Positions 8,301-17,991 are shown, counted from the stretch's first letter. The stretch: 64,000 bases of DNA from Tenacibaculum caenipelagi (GCF_004363005.1 NZ_SNYH01000005.1:62001-126000), one strand, 5' to 3'. Program-made: numbers and translations. The notes: generated from the letters alone by a model not told the origin.

Positions 8301-8600
8301 CTAAACCAACATTAACTTTTTAACAAGCTCCTCTCCTATTTCTTCGTTAATCATACGGATGATTTTATCTTTTCCATAACTCAACTCTTCACGCAATACA
8401 GAAGAAGACAAACGAACAATTAAAGTTCCGTTTTGCAGTTTTACTTCACTTGTATACGACGCTACACCTGCACCCATCAACTTTTCCCAAGCTTCATCAA
8501 TATGAATTTTTTGAAAGCCTTTTTTTAAATTATTATTCTCTTGAATAAAACTCCCCATTAAATCTTTTAACGATAAACTGTTATTTTCTCTTTTAGCCAT
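8301..8600 (-). CDS. DUF721 domain protein (DciA-like)
   Basis: 99 residues. The DUF721 core reads KIHIDEAWEKLMGAGVASYT followed by LIVRLSSSVLREELSYGKDKIIRMINEEI. The family includes DciA, the ancestral bacterial loader of the replicative helicase. It is the gene directly downstream of recF on the same strand, with 82 bases between, as in many Bacteroidota. The pairing suggests a replication or repair role. Confidence 0.82.
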   Translation of the reverse strand: MAKRENNSLSLKDLMGSFIQENNNLKKGFQKIHIDEAWEKLMGAGVASYTSEVKLQNGTLIVRLSSSVLREELSYGKDKIIRMINEEIGEELVKKLMLV

Positions 8601-8682
8601 TTGTTTTATTGTTTATCATAACCAACAAAAATTGCTCGCTACTCATTCAAAGATTACTTCGTCATACTTTCTGGTAATGACT

Positions 8683-9762
8683 TTATAATTTAAAAATTTG
8701 AAACTCTTGATTACTCTTTTTTATAACTTCTTCTGTACGATTGGCATGTGTATCAGTAATAAAAATTTGCCCAAACTCCTCGCTATTCACTAAATCTACA
8801 ATTTGTGCTACACGATGTTCATCCAACTTATCAAAAATATCATCTAACAACAAAATTGGCGTCACGTTAGATTGTTGTTTAATAAACTCAAACTGCGCTA
8901 ATTTTAACGCTATCAAATATGATTTTTGCTGTCCTTGTGAGCCAAATTTCTTAATCGGGTGTTCCCCTATTTCAAAACTCAAATCATCTTTATGAATTCC
9001 AGACGATGTGTATTGCAATATCTTATCCTTTTCTAAATTTTGCTCAAACAAATCTTTTAAAGACACCTCATGTAACTGGCTTTTATATCGCAAATTGACT
9101 TCTTCATTTGCCCCTGAAATAATTTGGTGTTTTATATTAAAAATAGGCACAAACTCTTCTAAAAAAACTTTTCGCTTATTGTAAATAATTGTTCCATACT
9201 CCACCAATTGTTCATCATATACCTTTAAATTTAAAGCATCAAACGTTCTGTTTGCAGCAAAATATTTCAGTAATGCATTTCGTTGACTTACAATCTTAGT
9301 ATACGAAATTAATGCTTGCAAATACTGTTTATCTTGTTGTGAAATTACTCCGTCAATAAATTTACGACGGTTTTCACTTCCTTCAACAATTAAATCTCTA
9401 TCTGCTGGTGAAATAATTACCAATGGTAACTGACCTATGTGTTCTGAAAACTTTTCATACACTTTTCCATTACGTTTTAACACTTTTTTTTGCCCTCTTT
9501 TTAAAGAGCAAACAATTTTTTCTTGTCGTTCATTTAGCAAATAATCACCCTCAATCATAAAAAAATCTTGACCATGACGGATATTCTGTCCAGCCACCGA
9601 ATTGAAGTAACTTTTCGCAAAAGACAAGTAATAAATTGCATCTAATACATTGGTTTTACCAATACCATTATTCCCAACAAAACAATTTATTTTCTTTTGA
9701 AAATCAAAAGTTTGCGACTCTATATTTTTAAAATTCACCAATGATATTTTCTGCAAATACAT
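8683..9762 (-). CDS. recF: DNA replication and repair protein RecF
   Basis: 359 residues, normal length. An SMC-like ATPase that helps load RecA at single-strand gaps. Walker A is [13 protein letters not shown] (about 28-40). The signature region reads [20 protein letters not shown], and Walker B is [16 protein letters not shown]. The N-terminus [17 protein letters not shown] is typical. It sits upstream of the DUF721 gene and divergent from the TPR gene at 9877. Confidence 0.96.
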   Translation of the reverse strand: MYLQKISLVNFKNIESQTFDFQKKINCFVGNNGIGKTNVLDAIYYLSFAKSYFNSVAGQNIRHGQDFFMIEGDYLLNERQEKIVCSLKRGQKKVLKRNGKVYEKFSEHIGQLPLVIISPADRDLIVEGSENRRKFIDGVISQQDKQYLQALISYTKIVSQRNALLKYFAANRTFDALNLKVYDEQLVEYGTIIYNKRKVFLEEFVPIFNIKHQIISGANEEVNLRYKSQLHEVSLKDLFEQNLEKDKILQYTSSGIHKDDLSFEIGEHPIKKFGSQGQQKSYLIALKLAQFEFIKQQSNVTPILLLDDIFDKLDEHRVAQIVDLVNSEEFGQIFITDTHANRTEEVIKKSNQEFQIFKL

Positions 9763-9844
9763 GAATAAACGTTATTTCGAAAAAGAAAGCGCAAATTATC
9801 GAAAATTTACGAAAAAACGACTTTTAAAATCCAATTAAAAAAAC

Positions 9845-9852
9845 TATTTTTG
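9845..9852 (+). promoter_or_regulatory. -7 element of the TPR-ribH operon
   Basis: TATTTTTG fits TAnnTTTG and lies 24 bases before the start codon at 9877. No good TTG is found at the expected -33 position, so only the -7 box is supported. Confidence 0.45.
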
Positions 9853-9876
9853 TCGCCACTAATTTTTTAAGCAACT

Positions 9877-10659
9877 ATGGCTACATACAAGAAAAGAGGT
9901 TATAAACCTAAAAAAGAAAAGGTTACACAAGAAGTAGAAGAAACATTTGACGAAACGCAAAGTACTACAGCTGAAGTGTTTAATACTTTAGACGAAACTG
10001 CGAACAAATCAGAGCAATGGATTGAGAAAAACAGCAAGCCATTATTTTACGGATTGGTAGCTATTGCAGCTTTAATCTTAATGTACTTAGCTTATAACAA
10101 ATTTATTGCTGAACCAACACAAAAAGAAGCTTCTAACGAATTAGCATACCCTCGTACTTTTTTTGAAAAAGCAAATGTATCTACCGGTGCAGCTGCTGAT
10201 TCTTTATACACTCTTGGTTTAGAAGGTGGTGATGGAAAATATGGTTTTGTTGATATTGCCGATAAATTTAGCGGAACCAAAGCAGGAAATTTAGCAAATT
10301 ACTACGCTGGTATTTCTTACTTAAAAATGAAAAAATACGAAGAGGCTATCGAGTACTTAAGTAGTTTTAGTTCTGACGATGAGTTATTAGGACCTACTGC
10401 CTTAGGAGCTATTGGTGATGCTTTTGCTGATATTAACCAACCTAAAGATGCTTTAGAGTACTACGAAAAAGCAGCTAACAAAAAGGACAACCAATTTACA
10501 ACTCCTTTATTTTTATTCAAAGCAGCGCAAATTGCTATGGATTTAAAAGAGTATAGTAAAGCTGAAAAATTATATACAACCATTAAAGAAAAATACGCTG
10601 AAACCGATCAAGGTAGAGATATTGAAAAATATATCAACAGTGCAAAATACGCTCAATAA
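9877..10659 (+). CDS. Membrane-anchored tetratricopeptide repeat protein
   Basis: 260 residues. An acidic and threonine-rich N-terminal cytosolic part is followed by one membrane span at about residues 53-70 (PLFYGLVAIAALILMYLAY). Then come TPR-type helix pairs: LANYYAGISYLKMKKYEEAI, ALGAIGDAFADINQPKDALE and LFLFKAAQIAMDLKEYSKAE. The topology resembles YfgM-like periplasmic TPR anchors. Its stop overlaps the ribH start by one base (TAATG). No enzymatic motif is seen, so it is probably a scaffold or chaperone-type adaptor. Confidence 0.82.
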   Translation: MATYKKRGYKPKKEKVTQEVEETFDETQSTTAEVFNTLDETANKSEQWIEKNSKPLFYGLVAIAALILMYLAYNKFIAEPTQKEASNELAYPRTFFEKANVSTGAAADSLYTLGLEGGDGKYGFVDIADKFSGTKAGNLANYYAGISYLKMKKYEEAIEYLSSFSSDDELLGPTALGAIGDAFADINQPKDALEYYEKAANKKDNQFTTPLFLFKAAQIAMDLKEYSKAEKLYTTIKEKYAETDQGRDIEKYINSAKYAQ

Positions 10660-11165
10660 TGGCAACAACAAATTTATCTTATTACGATAAAGCTTCAATC
10701 CCAAATGCGAAACCTTTTCGATTTGGGATTGTTGTTTCAGAATGGAATCCTGAAATCACAAAAAACCTTCATAAGGGAGCTATCGAAACATTACTAGATT
10801 GCGGAGCTACAGAAGATAATATTATCTCTTGGGATGTTCCTGGAAGTTTCGAACTAGTGTACGGATGTAAAAAAATGATTGAAACCCAAAAATTAGATGC
10901 TGTTATCGCCATTGGAAATGTAATTCAAGGAGAAACCAAGCATTTTGATTTTGTTTGTGAAGGGGTAACGCAAGGAATTGTGGATTTGAATATCAAATAT
11001 GATGTTCCAGTAATCTTTTGTGTATTGACCGACAACACTAAACAACAATCAATCGACCGCTCTGGAGGAAAATTAGGAAATAAAGGAATTGAGTGCGCTG
11101 TAGCAGCAATTAAAATGGCTGCAATTAAAAATCAAGAGCGTACTTCAAACTCATTAGGATTTTAA
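10659..11165 (+). CDS. ribH: 6,7-dimethyl-8-ribityllumazine synthase
   Basis: Penultimate step of riboflavin synthesis: condenses 5-amino-6-ribitylaminouracil with 3,4-dihydroxybutanone 4-phosphate. 168 residues, normal length. Conserved blocks are FGIVVSEWNPEIT, VPGSFELVYGCKKMI, AVIAIGNVIQGETKHFDFVCEGV (with the catalytic histidine) and PVIFCVLTDNTKQQSIDR. It is translationally coupled to the TPR gene (TAATG at 10657-10661). No FMN riboswitch is visible upstream, and other rib genes are absent from the window. Confidence 0.97.
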   Translation: MATTNLSYYDKASIPNAKPFRFGIVVSEWNPEITKNLHKGAIETLLDCGATEDNIISWDVPGSFELVYGCKKMIETQKLDAVIAIGNVIQGETKHFDFVCEGVTQGIVDLNIKYDVPVIFCVLTDNTKQQSIDRSGGKLGNKGIECAVAAIKMAAIKNQERTSNSLGF

Positions 11166-11175
11166 GCAAAAAAAA

Positions 11176-11211
11176 TTAGTTGCTCTAAAACACTTCTTTT
11201 GGAGTAACTAA
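11176..11211 (+). terminator. Hairpin downstream of ribH
   Basis: TTAGTTGCTC (11176-11185) pairs with GAGTAACTAA (11202-11211) with one G-T wobble. The T-run after it is poor, so this is a weak terminator candidate. Confidence 0.35.
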
Positions 11212-11266
11212 TATATGCACCTATATCACTTTTCCCCTTTAAAAATATAGTTAAATGTATTAAAAC

Positions 11267-11725
11267 TTACACTTTACCTATTACTACTTTTTTATTCGTT
11301 TTAGGTATTTTAACTATATGGAAGGGTTGAGTTATTACTGAGCTTTCAAAACCTGTTTCTTCTATAAAAAGAATAACGCTTTCTTCATTCTCAGTTATAC
11401 TTTTGATTTCAATTTCCCATCCGCTTTTTTTTACTTCCAAAAAAACAGCAAGTACTGTAAACTCGTTAAAGTTAATTTCTACTTCTGTAAAATTATCACT
11501 TACATTATTAACAGTATTCATTTGAGAAATTAAATTCCCCCAATCGTTTGCATTTGTAATAATCATATTAGATTTAGGAACTTCTTCTTCTCCATTCCCA
11601 TATAAAGACCCTCTTCCTATATTTATAAAATCTACTTTCATTGACTTAGGTAAAGAGTCTTCATTATTGGAACAACTACACAAAAAAACGATGCTCAATA
11701 AAAACAGTATTTCTTTCATTTTCAT
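11267..11725 (-). CDS. Hypothetical lipoprotein
   Basis: 152 residues. MKMKEILFLLSIVFLCSCSN is a lipoprotein signal with cysteine 18 as the likely anchor. The mature part is beta-rich (FTVLAVFLEVKKSGWEIEIK, HIVKIPKTNKKVVIG), resembling small protease-complex or immunoglobulin-like lipoproteins, but I cannot name a family. It stands alone, convergent with ribH. Confidence 0.72.
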   Translation of the reverse strand: MKMKEILFLLSIVFLCSCSNNEDSLPKSMKVDFINIGRGSLYGNGEEEVPKSNMIITNANDWGNLISQMNTVNNVSDNFTEVEINFNEFTVLAVFLEVKKSGWEIEIKSITENEESVILFIEETGFESSVITQPFHIVKIPKTNKKVVIGKV

Positions 11726-11975
11726 AATTGAAAGTATTAATATTTATACTTTAGATGTAATTATATAATAAATGGTTGCGTTAAATTTACAAAAAACTTT
11801 AGCGACCTTAACTTTTAGAATAAATTAATTCAAATAACAAAAAAATGTCTTTGCACATTTTAACTTTAATTTATTTATAAATTTTGACCACCTCTCTATA
11901 ATTCAGTAACTTTGAGCTTCGTCTTATTTGGTGTGATTTTTGTGCCGCTTAAGCTATAAATGAAGCAACATTTTT

Positions 11976-12254
11976 ATGGGAATTATCAAAAGAGAAAATA
12001 AAAAATTTGATTACAAACCTCGTTATTACAAAGGAGAAGGTAACCCTTATGAAATTAAACAGAAGTTTGACCAATACAGAACTACTATTGGAAAGAAGAA
12101 AAATTTAAAAGGAAAGTTTAATGCTGCTTTTGATGACTTAAAAAAATCAGGATACCGATTAAACAAGACTGTTGTTATTATTGCGCTGATCTTAACGCTA
12201 ATTTTCTTGTTTTTAATTGATTTTGACCTTTCAATCTTTTTTCCTAAAAAATAA
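11976..12254 (+). CDS. Small single-span membrane protein upstream of mutL
   Basis: 92 residues. A basic N-terminal half (RENKKFDYKPRYYKGEGNPYEIKQKFDQYR) is followed by one C-terminal membrane span (VVIIALILTLIFLFLIDF). Homologues in flavobacteria often carry the misleading name 'riboflavin synthase subunit beta' because they lie near ribH. Nothing in this sequence supports an enzyme. It ends 4 bases before mutL and is probably co-transcribed with it. Confidence 0.78.
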   Translation: MGIIKRENKKFDYKPRYYKGEGNPYEIKQKFDQYRTTIGKKKNLKGKFNAAFDDLKKSGYRLNKTVVIIALILTLIFLFLIDFDLSIFFPKK

Positions 12255-12258
12255 TTAA

Positions 12259-14100
12259 ATGTCAGATATCATACAGTTACTTCCTGATCATGTTGCGAAT
12301 CAAATTGCTGCTGGAGAAGTGGTTCAACGCCCTGCTTCTGTTGTAAAAGAGCTGATTGAAAATTCAATTGATGCAGGTGCTACCTCTATCACATTATTAA
12401 TAAAAGATGCCGGAAAAACCTTAATTCAGGTAATTGATGATGGTAAAGGAATGAGCGCTACTGATGCTCGTTTGAGTTTTGAACGTCATGCAACTTCTAA
12501 AATTAAAGATGCTCAAGATTTATTCAATTTAAACACAAAGGGTTTTCGTGGTGAAGCACTAGCTTCTATTGCTGCAATTGCTCATGTTGAATTAAAAACG
12601 AAGCAAGATGATGATGAACTGGGTACACAAATAAAAATCGAAGGAAGTGAAATTGTTTCGCAAGAAGTAGTTTCAACTGCTAAAGGAACTAGTATTGCTG
12701 TTAAAAACTTGTTTTTTAACATTCCAGCACGTCGTAACTTCTTAAAATCAGACGCTATTGAAACTCGTCATATTATAGATGAATTTCAACGTGTTGCTTT
12801 AGCACACCCTAACATTTCTTTTTTATTACACCACAACAACAACGAAGTTTACCATTTAAAAAAGAGCAATCTTCGTAAGCGTATCGTGGCTATTTTTGGA
12901 GCTAAAATGAATGAAAAATTAGTTCCTATTAACGAACATACCGATATTATTACCGTTAACGGATTTGTAGCGAAACCAGAGTTTGCTAAGAAAAAACGAG
13001 GGGAACAATTCTTTTTTGTCAACAACCGTTTCATTAAAAGTTCTTACTTAAATCACGCTGTGGTTAATGCTTTTGAAGGTTTGTTAGAAAACGGATCGCA
13101 TCCATCGTATTTTTTGTATTTAGAAGTACCACCGAATACGATTGACATCAATATTCATCCGACAAAAACAGAAATAAAGTTTGACAACGAAAAAGCCTTA
13201 TATGCTATTTTACGTGCTACTGTAAAACATAGTTTAGGGCAATATAATGTTGCTCCTGTATTGGATTTTGACAGAGACGCTACTCTAGACACTCCTTACG
13301 ATTATAGTAAAAAAAATAGTTCTTCTATTCCACCTATTACCGTAGACCCAACATTTAATCCGTTTAAGACAGAAACAAGCTATAATGAACCGTCATCTTC
13401 TAAAAGTACTAATACACATAGTTATCAATCAAACTTTAAGAAAGACACTGGTAGTTGGGAAGCTTTATACACAAATATAGATACTGTTGAACCTATACAA
13501 CAAGAACAACTTTTTGAATCTCATCAAGAAACAGAGACGGGTAAAACCTTCCAAATTCAAAAAAAATACTTGTTGAGTTCTATCAAATCAGGTGTAGTAT
13601 TAATCCATCAATCTTTAGCACATCAACGTGTTTTATATGAAGAGTTTTTAGAAAACATTACCGTTAAAGAAGCTAGTAGTCAACAATTGCTGTTTCCTGT
13701 AAATATCTCTTTTTCTTCATCAGATATTGAAATGATTTACAGTATAAAGTCTGATTTGGAAAGTGCAGGATTTATGTTTGATGAATTTACAAAGGAAAGT
13801 GTTGTAATTGCAGGAATTCCTACTTCTATAACCGAAAGTCAAATTACTTTTATTTTAGAGCAATTATTAGACGATATTAAATTAGAAGTCCCTGATACTA
13901 GTTTTAGTCATTTTGATATTATGGCTAAATCATTTGCCAAATCATTAGCCATAAAAACAGGAACTTCGTTAAGTTTAAAAGAACAAGAAAACTTAGTAAA
14001 CAACCTATTTTCTTGTAAAGAACCTAACATTTCACCATTTGGTAAGTCAACATTTAAAACATTAGCTTTAAATGAAATTGACGCCATTTTTAACAAATAA
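12259..14100 (+). CDS. mutL: DNA mismatch repair protein MutL, endonuclease motifs degenerate
   Basis: 613 residues. The N-terminal GHKL ATPase is complete: NQIAAGEVVQRPASVVKELI, DAGA, DDGKGM and TKGFRGEALASI. The C-terminal dimerisation domain is present after a variable linker (about 340-430). The metal-binding endonuclease motif DQHA(X)2E(X)4E reads HQSLAHQRVLYE at 450-461, keeping only the final glutamate, and the CPHGRP motif reads SPFGKS at 592-597. By these motifs the protein looks nicking-incompetent. It is followed by two rhomboid genes on the same strand. Confidence 0.95.
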   Translation: MSDIIQLLPDHVANQIAAGEVVQRPASVVKELIENSIDAGATSITLLIKDAGKTLIQVIDDGKGMSATDARLSFERHATSKIKDAQDLFNLNTKGFRGEALASIAAIAHVELKTKQDDDELGTQIKIEGSEIVSQEVVSTAKGTSIAVKNLFFNIPARRNFLKSDAIETRHIIDEFQRVALAHPNISFLLHHNNNEVYHLKKSNLRKRIVAIFGAKMNEKLVPINEHTDIITVNGFVAKPEFAKKKRGEQFFFVNNRFIKSSYLNHAVVNAFEGLLENGSHPSYFLYLEVPPNTIDINIHPTKTEIKFDNEKALYAILRATVKHSLGQYNVAPVLDFDRDATLDTPYDYSKKNSSSIPPITVDPTFNPFKTETSYNEPSSSKSTNTHSYQSNFKKDTGSWEALYTNIDTVEPIQQEQLFESHQETETGKTFQIQKKYLLSSIKSGVVLIHQSLAHQRVLYEEFLENITVKEASSQQLLFPVNISFSSSDIEMIYSIKSDLESAGFMFDEFTKESVVIAGIPTSITESQITFILEQLLDDIKLEVPDTSFSHFDIMAKSFAKSLAIKTGTSLSLKEQENLVNNLFSCKEPNISPFGKSTFKTLALNEIDAIFNK

Positions 14101-14109
14101 AAAAGCACT

Positions 14110-14835
14110 ATGCCAAGATTAACGCAAGTAATAAAACATTTAATAATCATCAATGTGATTATGTTTTTTGCTCCCCAGTTACTGAACATGGATTTAACCA
14201 ATCTGTTAGCTTTACATTTTCCAAAAAATGAACATTTTGGTGTTTGGCAATACATAACACACATCTTTATGCATGGCGGAACAATGCACTTACTCTTCAA
14301 CATGTATGCTTTGTGGGCATTTGGTACTCCTCTGGAACAAATGTGGGGAAGAAATAAGTTTTTATTCTTTTATTTTTCTGCTGGTATTGGAGCTGGATTA
14401 ATTTACACCTTTGCAAATTATTATCAATTTAACGGAATTTATGAGCAGTTAATTACGATGGGAGTTTCACCTATTGAAATTCAAAATATTTTAGATTCTG
14501 GACAGTACAATGATAGTTTGATTACTTTATCAAACAAAACGATGAGTGAATTTTATAGCTTATACCACACTCCTGCTGTCGGAGCTTCAGGAGCTATCTA
14601 TGGTATTTTAGTTGCTTTTGGATTAACATATCCGAATGCTAAACTGGCTCTAATTTTCTTTCCTGTACCTGTAGCGGCTAAATATTTTATTCCGTTAATT
14701 ATTTTAAGTGATTTATTCTTTGGTATGACAAAATACTCTATAGGTAATATTGCTCATTTTGCCCACGTTGGTGGTGCTATTATTGGTTTTATCATAGCAT
14801 GGTATTGGAGAAAAAATCAATTCAAGTTTCATTAA
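14110..14835 (+). CDS. Rhomboid family intramembrane serine protease (first of two)
   Basis: 241 residues and about six to seven membrane spans. The catalytic serine is S160 in the GxSG motif (VGASGAIYG) and the histidine is H219 in AHFAHVGG. The conserved HMxFNM-like element reads HLLFNMYALWAFG. A longer loop at about 105-150 separates the early spans from the catalytic serine helix. It starts 10 bases after mutL, and a second rhomboid follows after 42 bases. Confidence 0.93.
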   Translation: MPRLTQVIKHLIIINVIMFFAPQLLNMDLTNLLALHFPKNEHFGVWQYITHIFMHGGTMHLLFNMYALWAFGTPLEQMWGRNKFLFFYFSAGIGAGLIYTFANYYQFNGIYEQLITMGVSPIEIQNILDSGQYNDSLITLSNKTMSEFYSLYHTPAVGASGAIYGILVAFGLTYPNAKLALIFFPVPVAAKYFIPLIILSDLFFGMTKYSIGNIAHFAHVGGAIIGFIIAWYWRKNQFKFH

Positions 14836-14877
14836 TTTAGTAGTTTATAAGAATCTCTTTAAAGGAAATTAGATATC

Positions 14878-15738
14878 ATGGATGTATTAGAAAACTTAAA
14901 ATATCGATTTAAACATGCTGGTATTGTAGAAAAACTTATTTATATAAATCTTGCTGTTTTTTTGCTTGCTTTTATTACCAACACTTTTGGTTTCTTATTT
15001 CAATCAAAAACTAACTTTTTAGTAGAGTGGCTTGCATTACCAGCCAACTTTGATGATTTTCTAATAAAGCCGTGGACAATTTTCACATATGGTTTTCTAC
15101 ACACACGTTTCATTCATATCTTGTTTAATCTTATAATTTTATTCTTTGTTGGTAATCTTTTTATAGATTATTTCACCCAAAAGCAACTTTTAACTTTTTA
15201 CTTATTAGGAACATTCTTTGGTGGGATTGTTTTTATTTTAAGCTATAATTACTTTCCTGCGTTAGTAAACAGCTCTCATATTAATGTTTTATTAGGCGCT
15301 TCAGCAGGAACATCTGCTATATTAATTGGAATAGCAACTTACATCCCTAATTATTCATTTAAAATTCCTTTAATTGGCTATGTTAAATTATGGCATGTAG
15401 CAATTTTTTTGATTCTAATAGACATAATACAAATTGCGGGGAATAATACTGGTGGGCATTTAGCACATCTTGGTGGAGCTTTATTTGGTTTCTTTTATGT
15501 ACGTAGTGCGAGTAATAAAGAATTAGGACTTTTTAATTCTGTAAAAAAACTTTTCACCAAAAAAGAGGCAAAACTAAAAACAGTTTATAAGTCTGGTAAT
15601 AAAACACCAAAGAATAGCGTTAATAAAACAAAAAATCAACAAGAAATTGATGCTATTCTAGATAAAATCAGTAAATCTGGTTATGATACGTTAAGTAAAG
15701 ACGAAAAAGAGTTTTTATTTAAGCAAGGAAAAAACTAA
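14878..15738 (+). CDS. Rhomboid family intramembrane serine protease (second of two)
   Basis: 286 residues. Membrane spans fill residues 20-210. The catalytic serine is S142 in GASAGTSA and the histidine is H197 in GHLAHLGGALFGF. After the last span a basic cytosolic tail (about 212-286) ends with the element EIDAILDKISKSGYDTLSKD, which also occurs at the C-terminus of other Bacteroidota rhomboids. The tandem arrangement with the gene at 14110 suggests old duplication with divergence, since the two are clearly different in sequence. Confidence 0.92.
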   Translation: MDVLENLKYRFKHAGIVEKLIYINLAVFLLAFITNTFGFLFQSKTNFLVEWLALPANFDDFLIKPWTIFTYGFLHTRFIHILFNLIILFFVGNLFIDYFTQKQLLTFYLLGTFFGGIVFILSYNYFPALVNSSHINVLLGASAGTSAILIGIATYIPNYSFKIPLIGYVKLWHVAIFLILIDIIQIAGNNTGGHLAHLGGALFGFFYVRSASNKELGLFNSVKKLFTKKEAKLKTVYKSGNKTPKNSVNKTKNQQEIDAILDKISKSGYDTLSKDEKEFLFKQGKN

Positions 15739-15747
15739 TACAAAAAC

Positions 15748-16761
15748 ATGAAAAGGAACTCGTTAGTAAACAAGCTTTTGTTTTTTATCAACTCAGTTGT
15801 AGCAACTGCTTTATTACTATCTTATGTCCTTCCTTTTATATCTCCAAAAACGATTCCTGCTTTTGCTGTTTTTAGTTTATTTGTTCCTTTTTTAGTACTT
15901 ATAAACCTTTTATTTTTGGTGTATTGGCTTATAAAATTGCACAAAAACACATTACTTTCATTACTTGTATTATCAGTAGGACTCTTTATCTCTACTCCGC
16001 TTCTTAAATTTTCAAATAAAGAAGTTATTTTGAACAAAGATTTAAAGGTAATGAGCTTTAATGTTCGAATGTTTAATTACTATAAATGGAACGATGATAC
16101 AACCATCGAGCAACAAATTTATAAGTTTATCAATAGTCAAAGTCCAGATATAGTAGCTTTACAAGAGTTTTATTATTCGAAATCGTTAAATATAAAACTC
16201 CCTTATAAATACATAAAAACAAAATCAGCTACCAATAAATTTGGGCTCGCTATTTATTCTAGATATCCTATTATAAACTCTGGATCACTTGACTTTAAGA
16301 AAAGTGCTAATAACACCATTTTTGCAGATATCATTAAGAACAATGATACTATTAGGGTTTACAATGTTCACTTAGAATCCCTAAAAATTAATCCTCACAA
16401 AGAAAATTTTGGAGAAAAAAACTCCGAACGTTTATTTAAACGTTTAGCCAACGGATTTGTTAAACAAGTAGATCAAACCAATCTTATTTTGCAGCATGAA
16501 AATTCTTGGATTGGTAAAAAAATAGTTTGTGGTGACTTTAATAATACCGCCTATTCTTGGGCATACAAACAATTAGCTAAAAATAAAAAAGATGCCTTTA
16601 TTGAGTGTGGTATTGGCTTAGGTAAATCTTTCCGCTACGCTTACCCTATGCGTATCGATTTTGTTTTAACCGACAAAGAAGCCACTATTAATCAATTTAA
16701 AACGTATAATAACTTAGAGCTTTCTGACCATTATCCCATCATGGCTCGTTTGCATTGGTAG
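15748..16761 (+). CDS. Endonuclease/exonuclease/phosphatase family protein
   Basis: 337 residues. Two to three N-terminal membrane spans (about 10-90) anchor an extracytoplasmic DNase I-like domain. Visible motifs are MSFNVRMFN, DIVALQEFYY (metal-binding glutamate), VYNVHLES, VCGDFNNTAYSW and the terminal SDHYPIM. The fold covers nucleases and lipid or sugar phosphatases, and the substrate cannot be assigned. It follows the second rhomboid by 9 bases. Confidence 0.88.
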   Translation: MKRNSLVNKLLFFINSVVATALLLSYVLPFISPKTIPAFAVFSLFVPFLVLINLLFLVYWLIKLHKNTLLSLLVLSVGLFISTPLLKFSNKEVILNKDLKVMSFNVRMFNYYKWNDDTTIEQQIYKFINSQSPDIVALQEFYYSKSLNIKLPYKYIKTKSATNKFGLAIYSRYPIINSGSLDFKKSANNTIFADIIKNNDTIRVYNVHLESLKINPHKENFGEKNSERLFKRLANGFVKQVDQTNLILQHENSWIGKKIVCGDFNNTAYSWAYKQLAKNKKDAFIECGIGLGKSFRYAYPMRIDFVLTDKEATINQFKTYNNLELSDHYPIMARLHW

Positions 16762-16813
16762 ATTTATTATTTTTTCAGGAATAAAAGTGTATTTTTATCC
16801 GAAAAGATTCAAC

Positions 16814-17956
16814 ATGATAAAACATTACGATGTTGCCGTTATTGGTAGTGGTCCATCAGGTGCTTCAACAGCTTTTTATTTAGCCCAACAAGGAATTTCA
16901 ACCGTAATTATAGAAAAGGAAACCTTACCTCGTTACAAAACGTGTGGAGGTGGTTTTGTTTTTAGAGGTCGTAAAAACTTACCTTTTGAAATAGACGAAG
17001 TTGTTGAAAAAGAATTCCATACTGTTGATATTTATTTAGGTGAAAAATTGCACTTTAAAACGCATAGAGAACAACCTACGATTTCTATGATTATGCGTGA
17101 TTCGTTTGACAACCTCATCACTCAAAAGGCTAAAGAATTTGGAGCCGACTTACTAGAAAACCATAAATTAAAAAATCTTTCTTTTTCTGATAATGTTATT
17201 ACTTTAGAAACATCACAAGGTACTTATACTACTAATTTTGTAATTGCTGCCGACGGTGCTTTGAGTCCAACAGCAAAAATGGCAGGCTGGAAAGAAGATA
17301 CTCGAAAATTAATTCCTGCTTTAGAATATGAAGTAGAAGTTTCTGAAGAAGATTTTGAACGTTTATCGAATGAAGTTCGTTTTGATATTGATGCTATTCC
17401 ATACGGATATGCTTGGAGTTTCCCAAAGAAAAAGCATTTATCCATTGGAGTTGCTTCCGCAAGAAGAACAAAAATTAATTTAAAAGAATATTACCAAGAA
17501 TATTTAAAAGCCTTGGGAATTACAAATATTGTTAACGAGTCTCAGCACGGTTTTCAAATTCCAGTTGCCCCGCGCACCGATGGATTTGTTAAAAACAATG
17601 TGTTTTTAATTGGTGATGCTGCTGGTTTTGCTGATCCTATTACTGCTGAAGGAATTTCAAACGCTATTTATAGTGGTAAGTTAGCTGCCGAAGCTATTAT
17701 TGAAGCTAACAAAGAACCCAAGTTAGCTGAAAAGTTATATTTAGAAAAAATTTCTGAGAACCTCTTACCTGAAATACAAACTGGTTTGTGGCTCTCTAAA
17801 TGGTTTTACGAACAAAAAAGCATCCGAAATATTTTATTAAAAAAATACGGTCAACAATTTAGTGAAGCTATGGCTGATGTTTTTCACGGAGACAGAAGCT
17901 ATCCAAAGGATATAAAAAAAACAATTACTAAACGAATTAAAGATTTAGTATTTTAA
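16814..17956 (+). CDS. Geranylgeranyl reductase family FAD-dependent oxidoreductase
   Basis: With the ATG at 16814 the protein has 380 residues (MIKHYDVAVIGSGPSGASTA). An in-frame ATG 27 bases upstream would add nine residues ahead of the nucleotide-binding strand and is less likely. The FAD site is GSGPSG plus the later VFLIGDAAGFADPITAEGI. The signature PRYKTCGGGFVFRG matches the geranylgeranyl-reductase/FixC-like group. Members reduce isoprenoid double bonds or hydroxylate lipids, and the exact substrate is unknown. Confidence 0.88.
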   Translation: MIKHYDVAVIGSGPSGASTAFYLAQQGISTVIIEKETLPRYKTCGGGFVFRGRKNLPFEIDEVVEKEFHTVDIYLGEKLHFKTHREQPTISMIMRDSFDNLITQKAKEFGADLLENHKLKNLSFSDNVITLETSQGTYTTNFVIAADGALSPTAKMAGWKEDTRKLIPALEYEVEVSEEDFERLSNEVRFDIDAIPYGYAWSFPKKKHLSIGVASARRTKINLKEYYQEYLKALGITNIVNESQHGFQIPVAPRTDGFVKNNVFLIGDAAGFADPITAEGISNAIYSGKLAAEAIIEANKEPKLAEKLYLEKISENLLPEIQTGLWLSKWFYEQKSIRNILLKKYGQQFSEAMADVFHGDRSYPKDIKKTITKRIKDLVF

Positions 17957-17960
17957 AAAT

Positions 17961-17991
17961 AAAAAAGCAATCGTTACAGATTGCTTTTTTT
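17961..17991 (+). terminator. Rho-independent terminator ending the mutL-to-reductase run
   Basis: GCAATC (17967-17972) pairs with GATTGC (17979-17984), extended by A6/T6, followed by T to 17991. It ends a plus-strand gene run that began at 11976. Confidence 0.85.

Noticed and set aside
10500..10720. FMN riboswitch before ribH
   Set aside because: ribH is coupled to the upstream TPR gene by TAATG with no leader, and no RFN-like conserved boxes are visible.
11976..12254. Riboflavin synthase subunit
   Set aside because: The name is sometimes given to this small protein, but it has only a basic tail and one membrane span, with no enzyme motif.
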